A stretch of 64,000 nt of DNA, taken from positions 930,001 through 994,000 of the forward strand of contig NZ_LR027849.1 in NCBI RefSeq assembly GCF_900607235.1, written 5' to 3'. Of the stretch, positions 53,287 to 61,994 are shown one piece after another. Position numbers and translations under genes: made by a program. Position 1 is the first letter of the stretch. Every line of letters starts with the position of its first letter. The DNA comes from Olivibacter jilunii. GTDB taxonomy: Bacteria > Bacteroidota > Bacteroidia > Sphingobacteriales > Sphingobacteriaceae. The notes below the pieces were generated by a model. That model saw nothing but the letters and a program-made list of their open reading frames with translations. It did not search any database and was not told the DNA's origin.

Positions 53287-54021
53287 CTAATCGTGCTTGA
53301 AGATGGAGACCTTAAGCTTTTTCGCCTCCTCTTCAGTGTCTATAAAGCCAGTAGCCAGTATAGTATAATATTGTCCTTGTTTTGGTGTAAAAGTAGCGTT
53401 CGCGATTGATACATGCGTATCATGGTTAATTACCTCCAGTGTGTAGGCTGTGTTGTCGTCCGCTTTAATATTACCAAAAGCACTATTTTGCTTAAACTTT
53501 TTATCGGACGCTAAAAGTGTATCCACCGCACTTGTCTTCAAGTCAAATTTCACGGAGTCAGGGCAAAGATTAATAAAACGAATTCTTGCCATGCCGCTGG
53601 CAGGGACATCGCTTGCATAAAAATCCCGCATACCTAACAGTTCCAATGAATCAAGGCGATCTACCGCAAAAATGGAATAGCATACCCCACCCTCTAAACT
53701 CCAATTTTTTACATCCAATTTTTTATTGTCCGCTGACGTATTTACCTGAAATTGGTTACCCCCTGGATACACCAATTGGTAAACCGTTCTATCCAAATAT
53801 TTAAATTGTTGTGTATTAACTCTATACCCGTTTATTCCTACGATTAAATCACCAGCATCCGGTGATGTATGTATAAACGATACAAGTGCTGCGGGTATGG
53901 TTCCATCTTGTCCGTTATCGTCATCTTTAAGACATGCGCTCATTGGCAACAAAAAACAAAGGCCTAGAAACGCATAGATCAATCTCTTCTTGTTATTTAA
54001 CAATAAAGTATGTATGTTCAT
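53287..54021 (-). CDS. DUF4397-family exported lipoprotein
   Basis: 244 residues. The N-terminus (YAFLGLCFLLPMSAC, lipobox cysteine near residue 30) is a lipoprotein signal. The first half has the DUF4397 repeat FIHTSPDAGDLIVGINGYRV, while the second half repeats the pattern less closely (ARIRFINLCPDSVKFDL), so two Ig-like beta-domains are likely. The family is common in Bacteroidota envelope proteins and has no established function. Not in an operon: strong terminator downstream and divergent ftsK upstream. Confidence 0.82.
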   Translation of the reverse strand: MNIHTLLLNNKKRLIYAFLGLCFLLPMSACLKDDDNGQDGTIPAALVSFIHTSPDAGDLIVGINGYRVNTQQFKYLDRTVYQLVYPGGNQFQVNTSADNKKLDVKNWSLEGGVCYSIFAVDRLDSLELLGMRDFYASDVPASGMARIRFINLCPDSVKFDLKTSAVDTLLASDKKFKQNSAFGNIKADDNTAYTLEVINHDTHVSIANATFTPKQGQYYTILATGFIDTEEEAKKLKVSIFKHD

Positions 54022-54152
54022 GTGAATTAATAAACGTATGTAGATAGCCTGTTGATGGCTTATCTTCTGATACCTTTAACGGGTTGGGGAGTGCGAGCGC
54101 TACAGTATTTATAAAATTTATTTAGGGCGAAGCCTTCGTCCAAAAAAATCCA

Positions 54153-54160
54153 TAAGTTTG
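54153..54160 (+). promoter_or_regulatory. -7 box of ftsK promoter
   Basis: TAAGTTTG is an exact TAnnTTTG box; the ftsK ATG is 23 bases later. A clear TTG at -33 was not found. Confidence 0.5.
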
Positions 54161-54182
54161 TACCAAAGAATTGTAGAAATTA

Positions 54183-56801
54183 ATGTCTTTAAAAGGAAAT
54201 CAGTTTAGGTCTAATACAGTAAAGGGAGAAGGGAAGATACGAAATAACGGTACCCCTAAAAGATCACGCGATGAACAATCGACGTTTGGTACCCGATTTT
54301 CGGGGCGAATAAATTTCCAGAATAGTAAAGCTGTGAAAATTGCCGGCCTATTTTTTTTGGTGCTGTCTCTTTATTTTTTCATTGCATTTACCTCTTATCT
54401 ATTTACTTGGCAAAATGACCAAAGTTATATATCTGCGGCTAATGGAGGGTGGAACACACTATTTAAGACCAGGGAAGAGCTGGAAACCTTGGGATTTAAA
54501 GAGGTAGTTGTTGAAAACTGGCTTGGCAAGTTGGGTGCATTATTGGCGAATCAATTTATGTACGAGTGGTTCGGTATCGCATCCTTTTTGTTTGTAATAG
54601 CCTTTTTTGTAATGGGGTATAGGCTTCTATTTAAAGTAAGACTCATTGCTTTAGATAAGCTTTTTGGCTACGGTTTTTTTCTTTTGTTGTTCATATCGGT
54701 AACGATTGCTTATTTTCATAGCTTCATCTTAGAATATCCACATTATTTAGAAGGAGAGTTCGGCTTTTGGACCAATAAGATACTAGAAGCACAGGTTGGC
54801 ACGGCAGGTGTTGGAGCCTTTTTGTTATTTATAGGCTTAACCGCTTTGATTATTGCATTTAATCTCGATTTTAAACTGCCGGAGAAAAAGAAAAAAATAG
54901 TGTTAAATGATGATGTCAACGATCTTATATCCAACGTGGAGGAAGAAGAGGATGATGACGTTCAGGAGGATGAATACACAACACCCGCCTTTCAGCGCAA
55001 TCAAATAAAGAATGACCGGAGCGATCATATTGGTGGCGAGAAAGAAAATGAAACTCGTTTATCGCAGAACTTAGAAGTTAAACCTAGAAAGGTTGAATTG
55101 GACTCAGACGCAAGTTCAAATAATCCTTCATTTGAATTGGAACCGCTCATTGCAAATGAACCGGAATCCGAGCGAAATATGCCACTCAACGAGGTTAAAG
55201 AAAGTCCTGACTTACTGGTAGAGCGCGTGAAGGAGGAAAAGCCGTTGACCACCGCTGATACGCTTGTAGAGCAATTTGGTCAATATGATCCAAAATTAGA
55301 TTTATCAGGCTATCAACACCCTCATTTAGACTTGTTAAAAGATTATGGTTCGGGAAAGATCGTGGTGAATAATGAAGAACTGGAAGCAAATAAAGATAAA
55401 ATTGTTGAAACACTTAGCAATTATAATATTGAAATCGACAAGATCAAGGCAACTATTGGTCCTACGGTTACCTTATATGAAATTATTCCTAAGCCAGGTG
55501 TGCGTATTTCAAAAATCAAGAATTTAGAAGATGATATCGCACTTAGTTTAGCAGCCCTTGGAATACGTATTATTGCACCGATGCCGGGTAAAGGGACTAT
55601 CGGTATTGAAGTTCCAAATAAAAAGCCGGAGATGGTTGCTATGAAAGCAGTTATCGCTACCGAAAAGTTTCAGCATACTGAAATGGACTTACCGATTGCT
55701 TTAGGCAAAACTATTTCGAATGAAGTATATATAGCTGACCTAGCCAAAATGCCACACTTACTAGTTGCAGGGGCAACGGGCCAGGGTAAATCAGTGGGCA
55801 TTAATGCCATTATTACTTCTTTACTATATAAAAAGCATCCGGCAGAATTGAAATTTGTGATGGTAGACCCGAAGAAGGTTGAACTATCGCTTTTTAAAAC
55901 TATTGAGCGACATTTTTTAGCTAAACTTCCAGGAGAAGAGGAAGCCATCATAACCGATACGAAAAAAGTTATCAATACCCTCAATTCACTTTGCATTGAA
56001 ATGGATCAACGTTACGATTTGTTGAAGAATGCGCAAGTGCGAAATCTGAGAGAATATAACAACAAATTTGTTAACAGAAGGCTTAATCCTGAAGAGGGAC
56101 ATCGCTTTATGCCTTTCATTGTTCTGATTGTCGATGAATTTGCAGATCTGATGATGACAGCCGGAAAGGAAGTGGAGACACCTATCGCGCGACTTGCGCA
56201 ATTGGCACGGGCCGTGGGAATACATTTAGTAATTGCAACGCAACGCCCTTCCGTTAATATTATTACCGGTACTATTAAAGCAAACTTTCCGGCTCGTTTA
56301 GCTTTCCGAGTTCTTTCTAAGGTGGACTCACGCACGATTTTAGATACCGGAGGTGCGGATCAACTTATTGGACGAGGTGATATGTTGCTCGCGACAGGAA
56401 GTGATTTGATCCGGATACAATGTGCTTTTGTGGACACCCCCGAAGTAGAAGAGATTTCAGAATTCATCGGGGCACAAAGAGGCTATCCTTCAGCTTTTCT
56501 GTTGCCCGAGTACGTGGATGAAAATGGAGAGGGCAGTGGTTTAAGTGATATCGATTTGGTAAACGACCGCGATGCATTATTTGAAGAAGCTGCGCGATTA
56601 ATTGTTTTGCATCAGCAGGGTTCTACGTCCTTGATTCAGCGAAAACTCAAATTAGGGTATAACCGTGCAGGGCGCATTATCGATCAACTTGAAGCAGCAG
56701 GCATTGTAGGTCCTTTTGAAGGTAGCAAGGCCAGGGAAGTGCTATACCCGGATGAATACTCATTGGAACAATTTTTGGAAAGTTTAGCTAAAAAGGATTG
56801 A
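54183..56801 (+). CDS. ftsK: DNA translocase FtsK/SpoIIIE
   Basis: 872 residues. About four membrane segments lie within residues 50-230, then an acidic linker (EEEEDDDVQEDE) rich in charged residues to about 380. The motor domain follows with Walker A GATGQGKSVG, Walker B LIVDEFADLM, and T-Q-R-P-S-V-N-I-I-T-G-T-I-K. A C-terminal gamma winged helix (RKLKLGYNRAGRIIDQLEAA) recognises KOPS-like DNA to orient translocation. It pumps chromosome termini through the division septum and activates dimer resolution. The linker is short relative to E. coli FtsK. The lolA-like gene begins 115 bases downstream. Confidence 0.97.
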   Translation: MSLKGNQFRSNTVKGEGKIRNNGTPKRSRDEQSTFGTRFSGRINFQNSKAVKIAGLFFLVLSLYFFIAFTSYLFTWQNDQSYISAANGGWNTLFKTREELETLGFKEVVVENWLGKLGALLANQFMYEWFGIASFLFVIAFFVMGYRLLFKVRLIALDKLFGYGFFLLLFISVTIAYFHSFILEYPHYLEGEFGFWTNKILEAQVGTAGVGAFLLFIGLTALIIAFNLDFKLPEKKKKIVLNDDVNDLISNVEEEEDDDVQEDEYTTPAFQRNQIKNDRSDHIGGEKENETRLSQNLEVKPRKVELDSDASSNNPSFELEPLIANEPESERNMPLNEVKESPDLLVERVKEEKPLTTADTLVEQFGQYDPKLDLSGYQHPHLDLLKDYGSGKIVVNNEELEANKDKIVETLSNYNIEIDKIKATIGPTVTLYEIIPKPGVRISKIKNLEDDIALSLAALGIRIIAPMPGKGTIGIEVPNKKPEMVAMKAVIATEKFQHTEMDLPIALGKTISNEVYIADLAKMPHLLVAGATGQGKSVGINAIITSLLYKKHPAELKFVMVDPKKVELSLFKTIERHFLAKLPGEEEAIITDTKKVINTLNSLCIEMDQRYDLLKNAQVRNLREYNNKFVNRRLNPEEGHRFMPFIVLIVDEFADLMMTAGKEVETPIARLAQLARAVGIHLVIATQRPSVNIITGTIKANFPARLAFRVLSKVDSRTILDTGGADQLIGRGDMLLATGSDLIRIQCAFVDTPEVEEISEFIGAQRGYPSAFLLPEYVDENGEGSGLSDIDLVNDRDALFEEAARLIVLHQQGSTSLIQRKLKLGYNRAGRIIDQLEAAGIVGPFEGSKAREVLYPDEYSLEQFLESLAKKD

Positions 56802-56916
56802 TGGAAATCGAATACGCAATTAAACGTTTTGCAGATAAAAACGTCTATCCCATATAACCTAGCTATTGAGCCCCTACCAATCGCTGGGGAAAACGGTGGC
56901 TACAGAAGTTTATAAT

Positions 56917-57567
56917 ATGAAGAAATTTATTTCTGTGATTATTTTGCTTGCTTGCAGTTTAATGGCTTTAGGTCAAAATGATCCTGCAACAAAGAAGCTG
57001 CTAAACGACATAAGTAAAAAATACCAATCGTATAGAACGGCTAAAATTCAATTTAGCTTAAAGGCACTTAACCAACAAAAACAGACGACGGTAAATGAAA
57101 AAGGGGAGTTAACTGTAGAACCTCGAACCAATAAATACCGTATCGTTCTTGACGATCAGGTAATGATCTCGGATGGTAAACAGCAATGGCATGTACTGAA
57201 AGAAGAGCAGGAAGTTCAGATTAACGATGTAGAAGAAACACAATCGGGATCAATTACCCCGGCAAATATTTTTTCGTTCTATAATCAGGGATTTAAATAT
57301 CCTGCCGCAAAAAGCGAGCAAGTAGCAGGCAAGGCCTTGTGGGTGATTGATTTGACCCCGACGGACAATAGCAAGTCTTATTTCAAAGTGCGATTACGGT
57401 TAAACAAATCAGTAAATCAGATTTACGATGTTACAGTTTTTGATAAAAGTGGAAGCCTTTATAGCTACACCATCCAAAATTTCATACCCAATGTTAAAGT
57501 TAGCCCCAAAACTTTTATATTTGACAAAGCAGATTATCCGGGGATGGAGGTTGTAGATTTGCGATAA
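56917..57567 (+). CDS. LolA-like outer membrane lipoprotein carrier protein
   Basis: 216 residues from ATG 56917 (MKKFISVIILLACSLMALGQ), where the signal peptide begins; an upstream ATG at 56866 would add a stretch that does not look like a signal. The mature protein has the LolA fold pattern: LNDISKKYQSYRTAKIQFSL, EKGELTVEPRTNKYRI and the SDGKQQWHV strand. LolA carries lipoproteins across the periplasm; many Bacteroidota have several LolA-like proteins with unclear jobs. It follows ftsK, a pairing common in this phylum, and precedes two small genes in the same direction. Confidence 0.88.
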   Translation: MKKFISVIILLACSLMALGQNDPATKKLLNDISKKYQSYRTAKIQFSLKALNQQKQTTVNEKGELTVEPRTNKYRIVLDDQVMISDGKQQWHVLKEEQEVQINDVEETQSGSITPANIFSFYNQGFKYPAAKSEQVAGKALWVIDLTPTDNSKSYFKVRLRLNKSVNQIYDVTVFDKSGSLYSYTIQNFIPNVKVSPKTFIFDKADYPGMEVVDLR

Positions 57568-57606
57568 GTTCTGCGATCGGGTCAATGATTTTTATACATA
57601 GAAAAA

Positions 57607-57879
57607 GTGTTACCGTTTACGCAACATAGTTTGGATAAGTTAGAGGCTCTTTTTAAGGGCATGGGCTATAAAGTTCGCTATGAAAAAGGAAACTTTAAGA
57701 CAGGTTCCTGCCTTTTACAGAATAGTAAGATAATAGTTGTTAATCGCTTTTCGAATGTAGAGGTAAAGATAAATTCGTTAATTGAGCTTTTGCGTGAACT
57801 GGAACCCGATATATCCCAGCTGGATGATAAACAAAAACAACTATTATTTAATATTAAACAAACTAAATTAACACTTTGA
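57607..57879 (+). CDS. conserved small protein of unknown function
   Basis: 90 residues starting at GTG 57607 (MLPFTQHSLDKLEALFKGMG). Soluble, mixed alpha/beta character with YKVRYEKGNFKTGSCLLQNS and a helical end. Not assigned to a family I can name. Its TGA (57877-57879) overlaps the TTG start of the MBL-fold gene, and it lies 39 bases after the LolA-like gene, so the run from ftsK to the MBL gene is probably one transcript. Expression with the MBL hydrolase suggests a linked role. Confidence 0.7.
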   Translation: MLPFTQHSLDKLEALFKGMGYKVRYEKGNFKTGSCLLQNSKIIVVNRFSNVEVKINSLIELLRELEPDISQLDDKQKQLLFNIKQTKLTL

Positions 57880-58643
57880 CGATTAAGTTTTTAGGTACAG
57901 GAACATCACAGGGCGTGCCTGTAATTGCATGCAGTTGTAACGTCTGTACCTCTTCTGATTATCGTGATAAACGTCTTCGTTCTTCTATTTTGCTCACGGA
58001 GAAAGGCAAAAACATTGTGATCGATACCGGCCCTGATTTTCGTTTTCAAATGCTCCGTGCGAAAGTAAATCATTTAGAAGCCGTACTTTACACGCATGCA
58101 CATAAAGATCATATAGCAGGTTTGGACGATATCCGTGCCTTTAACTATTTTCAGGGGACAGCAATTGATGTTTTTGGCGATTATTTGGTTCAAGAAGCAC
58201 TTAAACGGGAATTCTATTATATCTTCGCTGAGCACAAATATCCAGGTATACCTAAGATTAATTTAAGAGATGTAACCGATCAATCCTTTTTCGTGGGAAA
58301 TATAGGTGTTCAACCTATTGATATTATGCATTTTAAACTACCGATAAAAGGTTATCGCTTTGGTGATTTCACTTACCTTACCGATGTGAAATCCGTTTCG
58401 GAAAGTTCCGTGAACAAAATAAAAGGTACAAAAACTTTAGTAGTAAACGCGTTGCAACGAGAGGCGCATATTTCTCATTTTACTTTAGAAGAAGCTATAA
58501 ACTTTGCGAGCAGAATAGGGGCTGACCACACCTATTTGACCCATATCAGCCATCGTTTGGGCTTGCATGAGGAAGTTTCCAAAGAATTGCCTCCAGGAAT
58601 CCACCTTGCTTATGATGGATTAGAAATTTCTTTGGATGATTGA
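57876..58643 (+). CDS. MBL-fold metallo-hydrolase (PhnP-like)
   Basis: 255 residues. The start is a rare TTG at 57876 because the family begins T-I-K-F-L-G-T-G-T-S-Q-G-V-P immediately after it and no ATG fits. The C-x-C-x2-C of ACSCNVCTS resembles the zinc finger of PhnP-like phosphodiesterases. The metal-binding motif is THAHKDHIAGLDDIRAFNYF, and late ligands are in YLTDVKS and YLTHISHRLG. It probably hydrolyses a phosphodiester; the substrate is unknown and no phn genes are nearby. Its last 34 bases overlap the 3' end of the convergent DUF3050 gene. Confidence 0.9.
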   Translation: MTIKFLGTGTSQGVPVIACSCNVCTSSDYRDKRLRSSILLTEKGKNIVIDTGPDFRFQMLRAKVNHLEAVLYTHAHKDHIAGLDDIRAFNYFQGTAIDVFGDYLVQEALKREFYYIFAEHKYPGIPKINLRDVTDQSFFVGNIGVQPIDIMHFKLPIKGYRFGDFTYLTDVKSVSESSVNKIKGTKTLVVNALQREAHISHFTLEEAINFASRIGADHTYLTHISHRLGLHEEVSKELPPGIHLAYDGLEISLDD

Positions 58644-59422
58644 TCTTTTTGGCACTTCATTTTCATTAAAGCACAATCCCAGAGCTTAATGCGAGATTGT
58701 AAGGATCTTTTTACCGCTTGTATCGCATCTTGCCAAACAGAGGGGTCGTCACCGCACAGGGTGCTCGTCATCTCGAGTGCAAGATTGCCATGATGATCTC
58801 CATCTACTTCAATATGTCTTTCCAAATAGTATTTAAAAATGGAAATACTTTCCGGAAATTCGCTGTCCAAATCTTTTATGATGGAAATAAACATATCAGG
58901 AATCAAGTCTTCTCTACTAAAGGTAAATACAGCTGATTGAATTGCCGGGGTTGCATGGCTTATTATATCGAAAGTGTCGCTAACAAAATCTACTGCCGCC
59001 TCCGGTGCATCTGCTATACGTAGAGCAATTTGCATTGAATTACCTTCTTTAAGTGCCTGCGTCAATTTGGTTATTGAAGTCGTGTCAGCTCCACACTGCT
59101 CCATTGCTTCCAAATACATTTCGTAATGGCTCTTTCGATTTCCCAGATGGTCAATATCAGATTCTTCACCGGTGACAATTTCGTTGATTAAATAACGTGT
59201 GTTTGCGTCGCCAATAGGATACCAAGGTATTTGAACGCAAGTTAAACTTCTTTGTAACGCTTTTAACAAGGACATAAAATCCCACACGGCAAAAATGTGA
59301 TGTTCCATAAAAACTTTCAGATCATCAATACTTGTAATACTCCTATAAAGCGGGTGGTAAATGATCTCCTCCTTCTGTTGAGCGATCGCTTCTTCTAATT
59401 GTTGTATATAAGCTAACTGCAT
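58610..59422 (-). CDS. DUF3050-family (heme-oxygenase-fold-like) protein
   Basis: 270 residues, soluble, predicted all helical. The N-terminus has the DUF3050 pattern HPLYRSITSIDDLKVFMEHH and FAVWDFMSLLKALQRSL, with later YLINEIVTGEESDID and YLERHIEVDGDHHGNLA. Conserved histidines and glutamates recall the TenA/heme-oxygenase-like di-iron folds, so a metal-dependent oxidase or binding role is possible. Function unknown. It overlaps the convergent MBL gene by 34 bases. The upstream spacer has a promoter box at 59439-59446. Confidence 0.85.
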   Translation of the reverse strand: MQLAYIQQLEEAIAQQKEEIIYHPLYRSITSIDDLKVFMEHHIFAVWDFMSLLKALQRSLTCVQIPWYPIGDANTRYLINEIVTGEESDIDHLGNRKSHYEMYLEAMEQCGADTTSITKLTQALKEGNSMQIALRIADAPEAAVDFVSDTFDIISHATPAIQSAVFTFSREDLIPDMFISIIKDLDSEFPESISIFKYYLERHIEVDGDHHGNLALEMTSTLCGDDPSVWQDAIQAVKRSLQSRIKLWDCALMKMKCQKDQSSKEISNPS

Positions 59423-59438
59423 GGCCTGTAATTTTCTG

Positions 59439-59446
59439 CAAACATA
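59439..59446 (-). promoter_or_regulatory. -7 box of the DUF3050 gene
   Basis: On the minus strand TATGTTTG (CAAACATA) lies 16 bases before the ATG at 59422, implying a very short leader. No -33 TTG at standard distance. Confidence 0.45.
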
Positions 59447-59641
59447 GCTATGTGCGACGTAATTAACATAACACAGATGTCAAAAAAGCAAGTAGGAGCT
59501 ACTATGAAAACCATTTCCCCGGATTTATGTAATGTCAATGTAATAGGTGTAGATCGAATCAGCTATAAGTAAAATTTGTGATGGCGGCGTTTGTTATTGT
59601 CGAAAAAAGTCGATTAATTTGATATACTTTGTATTAACTTT

Positions 59642-59650
59642 AAAGGAGGA
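59642..59650 (+). promoter_or_regulatory. strong Shine-Dalgarno site of the peroxiredoxin gene
   Basis: AAAGGAGGA lies 6 bases before the ATG at 59657 and is a near-perfect Shine-Dalgarno. Such sites are rare in Bacteroidota and absent from the neighbours here. A promoter-like TATACTTTG is at 59623-59631. Confidence 0.7.
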
Positions 59651-59656
59651 AAAATA

Positions 59657-60292
59657 ATGAGTTTACAACTAGGAGATGTTGCACCAAACTTTGATGCGGT
59701 CACAACAGAAGGAAATATTAATTTTTATGATTACGTTGGAGACAGTTGGGTAGTACTTTACTCTCACCCATCTGATTATACACCGGTATGCACAACTGAA
59801 TTGGGAAAAACAGCATCCCTGAAGCATGAGTTTGACAAGCGTAACGTGAAAGTCTTGGCACTTAGTGTGGACAGCGTCGAGGATCACCATGGATGGGTAA
59901 AAGATATTAATGAAACCCAGCATGTGGAGGTAAACTTTCCGATTATTGCGGACAAAGACAGGAAAATAGCAGAAGCTTATGGAATGATTCATCCCAATGC
60001 ATCTGCCACTGCGACTGTGCGCTCGGTTTATATCATCGATCCAAATAAAAAAGTACGGCTTACGATTACCTATCCTGCGTCTACAGGCAGAAATTTCCAG
60101 GAAATTTTGCGTGTGATTGATTCATTACAACTTACCGAGAATTATAGTGTTGCAACACCTGCTGATTGGAAGGATGGAGAGGATGTTATTGTAGTTCCGG
60201 CTATAAAAACAGAGGATATTCCATCAAAATTTCCGAAAGGCTATAAGGAGATCAAACCTTATTTGCGCACAACTCCACAGCCGAATAAGTAA
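59657..60292 (+). CDS. 1-Cys peroxiredoxin (Prx6 type)
   Basis: 211 residues. The peroxidatic cysteine C45 in HPSDYTPVCTTELG is the only cysteine in the protein, so this is a true 1-Cys peroxiredoxin. Residues 46-51 match T-T-E-L-G-K of the Prx6 class, with R-S-V-Y-I-I-D-P and the C-terminal W-K-D-G-E-D-V-I-V-V-P domain complete. It reduces peroxides, with a non-thioredoxin reductant or mixed thiol partner. It has an unusually strong ribosome-binding site, suggesting high expression. Monocistronic, ending at a hairpin. Confidence 0.96.
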   Translation: MSLQLGDVAPNFDAVTTEGNINFYDYVGDSWVVLYSHPSDYTPVCTTELGKTASLKHEFDKRNVKVLALSVDSVEDHHGWVKDINETQHVEVNFPIIADKDRKIAEAYGMIHPNASATATVRSVYIIDPNKKVRLTITYPASTGRNFQEILRVIDSLQLTENYSVATPADWKDGEDVIVVPAIKTEDIPSKFPKGYKEIKPYLRTTPQPNK

Positions 60293-60298
60293 GAGTAA

Positions 60299-60329
60299 TC
60301 AGCTAATAACTTAATGAGCTATTAGCTGA
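60299..60329 (+). terminator. hairpin terminator after the 1-Cys peroxiredoxin
   Basis: TCAGCTAATA (60299-60308) pairs perfectly with TATTAGCTGA (60320-60329) and is followed by ACTTTT. It is built of the same AGCTAAT/ATTAGCT words as other gene-end tracts in the window. Confidence 0.75.
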
Positions 60330-60407
60330 ACTTTTAACAAATCAGTGAGTAACGATGATATCAATGAAACAACTTATCATATACCGTTCAATTTTTTTGC
60401 TTGATCA

Positions 60408-60438
60408 TTGAAAAATTGAAAATTTTATAGTAGGTTTG
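60408..60438 (+). promoter_or_regulatory. promoter of the cold-shock gene
   Basis: TTG (60408-60410), 20-base spacer, TAGGTTTG (60431-60438): a full Bacteroidota promoter. The start codon is 165 bases downstream, giving a leader of about 160 bases. Confidence 0.65.
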
Positions 60439-60444
60439 GTATAG

Positions 60445-60603
60445 TTTAAATAAATCTGTTCGGGTTCTCACCATCGCCGGTAGTAATGTGGACTATTTTT
60501 TTAAGCAAAATTACTGAGAATTAACCCTGTGTTTCCTAAATTATGATACATCAGTATTTCTATATAGGGCCACAACAATCGTACAACAACAAATTTTTTA
60601 TTA
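60445..60603 (+). other. long 5' leader of the cold-shock gene
   Basis: About 159 bases of predicted untranslated leader precede the cold-shock CDS, whereas most genes here have leaders under 30 bases. The length is like that of the temperature-sensing cspA leader of E. coli. No known RNA family was recognised by eye. Confidence 0.4.
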
Positions 60604-60801
60604 ATGAAAACCGGAAAAGTAAAATGGTTCAACGCGCAAAAGGGATTTGGATTTATTATTCAAGAAGACGGGACCGACATTTTTGTTCACTTTAAAGACG
60701 TAAAGGGCGGAATAGATGCAATCAAAGATAATGATCGAGTGGAGTTTGAGGTAGCCGATGGAAGAAAAGGCCAGCAGGCTGTAAATGTGAAGAAGATCTA
60801 G
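60604..60801 (+). CDS. cold-shock domain protein (CspA family)
   Basis: 65 residues forming a single cold-shock domain. It starts MKTGKVKWFNAQKGFGFI, with RNP1 in KGFGFI and RNP2 in DIFVHF, and ends with QQAVNVKKI. It binds single-stranded nucleic acid as an RNA chaperone or antiterminator in the cytosol. The DeaD-type helicase gene at 51208-53001 could act with it. It has its own promoter with a long leader and a clear terminator. Confidence 0.97.
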   Translation: MKTGKVKWFNAQKGFGFIIQEDGTDIFVHFKDVKGGIDAIKDNDRVEFEVADGRKGQQAVNVKKI

Positions 60802-60840
60802 TGTGTATAACTTCTGCTTAAGCTTGTATTAAGAAATTCT

Positions 60841-60864
60841 AACAGCCCGTTATTACGGGCTGTT
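60841..60864 (+). terminator. terminator after the cold-shock gene
   Basis: AACAGCCCGT (60841-60850) and ACGGGCTGTT (60855-60864) form a perfect 10-bp stem with a TATT loop, followed by CTATATTA. Confidence 0.85.
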
Positions 60865-60916
60865 CTATATTATGTTACCCTTTTATTAATAATTCGTAAC
60901 CTTCAATTTCGGATCG

Positions 60917-61897
60917 TCAGTGCTGTTCGTAAACTTCCGGGTTGACTATATGTAATAAAGGTCGTCCCTGGAACGCGGCGATAACGTTTTTAGCCGCAAT
61001 ACTGGCCATCCCATTTCGCGCTTCTACAGTATTTGATCCTATATGAGGGAAAACAGCTACATTAGGCATATTGAGAAGCGGGTTGTCTGCTTGCATCGGC
61101 TCAGGATTAGTTACATCTAGTCCGGCTCCCCATATTATACCTTGCTGCAAGGCTTCGATGAGATCGGGTTCATTGTGTACGCCACCTCGCGAAGGATTTA
61201 TAAAAATGGCAGACGGCTTCATTTTACGGAAAACGTCTCTATTAAACTTATTTTTCGTCTCCGGTGTTAGAGAAGAGAAAGCAACTAAAACGTCACTTTG
61301 ACTTACTAAGTCGTCGAAGGATACACGTTTTGCCCCCAGGTTTCTTTCGGCTTCTTTATTGTGCGAACGGTTGTGGTAAATAATAGGCATATTAAAAGCC
61401 GCCTTTGCTTTTTTTGCTAGTTCGCAACCAATATTACCTAAGCCAAATATGCCTAACGTTTTACCCTGAAGGGAAAAACCAAGATCATCTATTGGTTGGC
61501 TAAACCCCCATTCTCCTTTAATAATTTTTTTATGAAGGTACAGTGCTTTCCGCGATACAGCAAGCATTAAAAGAAAAGCGGTGTCAGCGGTGGCTTCGCT
61601 TAATACATCCGGCGTATTGCCGACAGGAATACCCCATTTTGTGGCCGCCTTAATATCAACGCGGTCATAGCCAACAGAATGGAGTGAGATGATTTTCAAA
61701 TGCTTACATGCTGCAATAAATTCACTATTGAGCGGCCCCCAACCGGCAGTTAGCAACGCGTTGTGTTTACTGCAGCGATCAATCAGCTCTTGTGTGCTAA
61801 GTTCTCTTCTGTCAACGTGTTGTTCATAAGTTATGCCAGCCTCATTTAAAAGATCTAGGCCGATTTGCGGGATCATGCGGTCGATAAATACGGTCAT
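60917..61897 (-). CDS. D-isomer-specific 2-hydroxyacid dehydrogenase
   Basis: 326 residues with the two-domain fold. The NAD(P)-binding motif is LGIFGLGNIGCELAKKA (about 148-164). Active-site residues: arginine in NPSRGGVHNE, glutamate in the T-N-P-E-P-M-Q block and histidine in FPHIGSNTVEAR. The sequence after the Rossmann motif (YHNRSHNKEAERNLGAKRVS) has the R in place of the NAD-specific acidic residue, hinting at NADP. It most resembles glyoxylate/hydroxypyruvate/gluconate reductases. Substrate not certain. No operon partners. Confidence 0.9.
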   Translation of the reverse strand: MTVFIDRMIPQIGLDLLNEAGITYEQHVDRRELSTQELIDRCSKHNALLTAGWGPLNSEFIAACKHLKIISLHSVGYDRVDIKAATKWGIPVGNTPDVLSEATADTAFLLMLAVSRKALYLHKKIIKGEWGFSQPIDDLGFSLQGKTLGIFGLGNIGCELAKKAKAAFNMPIIYHNRSHNKEAERNLGAKRVSFDDLVSQSDVLVAFSSLTPETKNKFNRDVFRKMKPSAIFINPSRGGVHNEPDLIEALQQGIIWGAGLDVTNPEPMQADNPLLNMPNVAVFPHIGSNTVEARNGMASIAAKNVIAAFQGRPLLHIVNPEVYEQH

Positions 61898-61994
61898 ACG
61901 TAATCGTTTTATTATAATAATTATACTAACGATAAATAGTTAATCCTGCTTTAGGTGGTTCCCTTGCATTAGGTATTCCTAAATCGGAACGATG

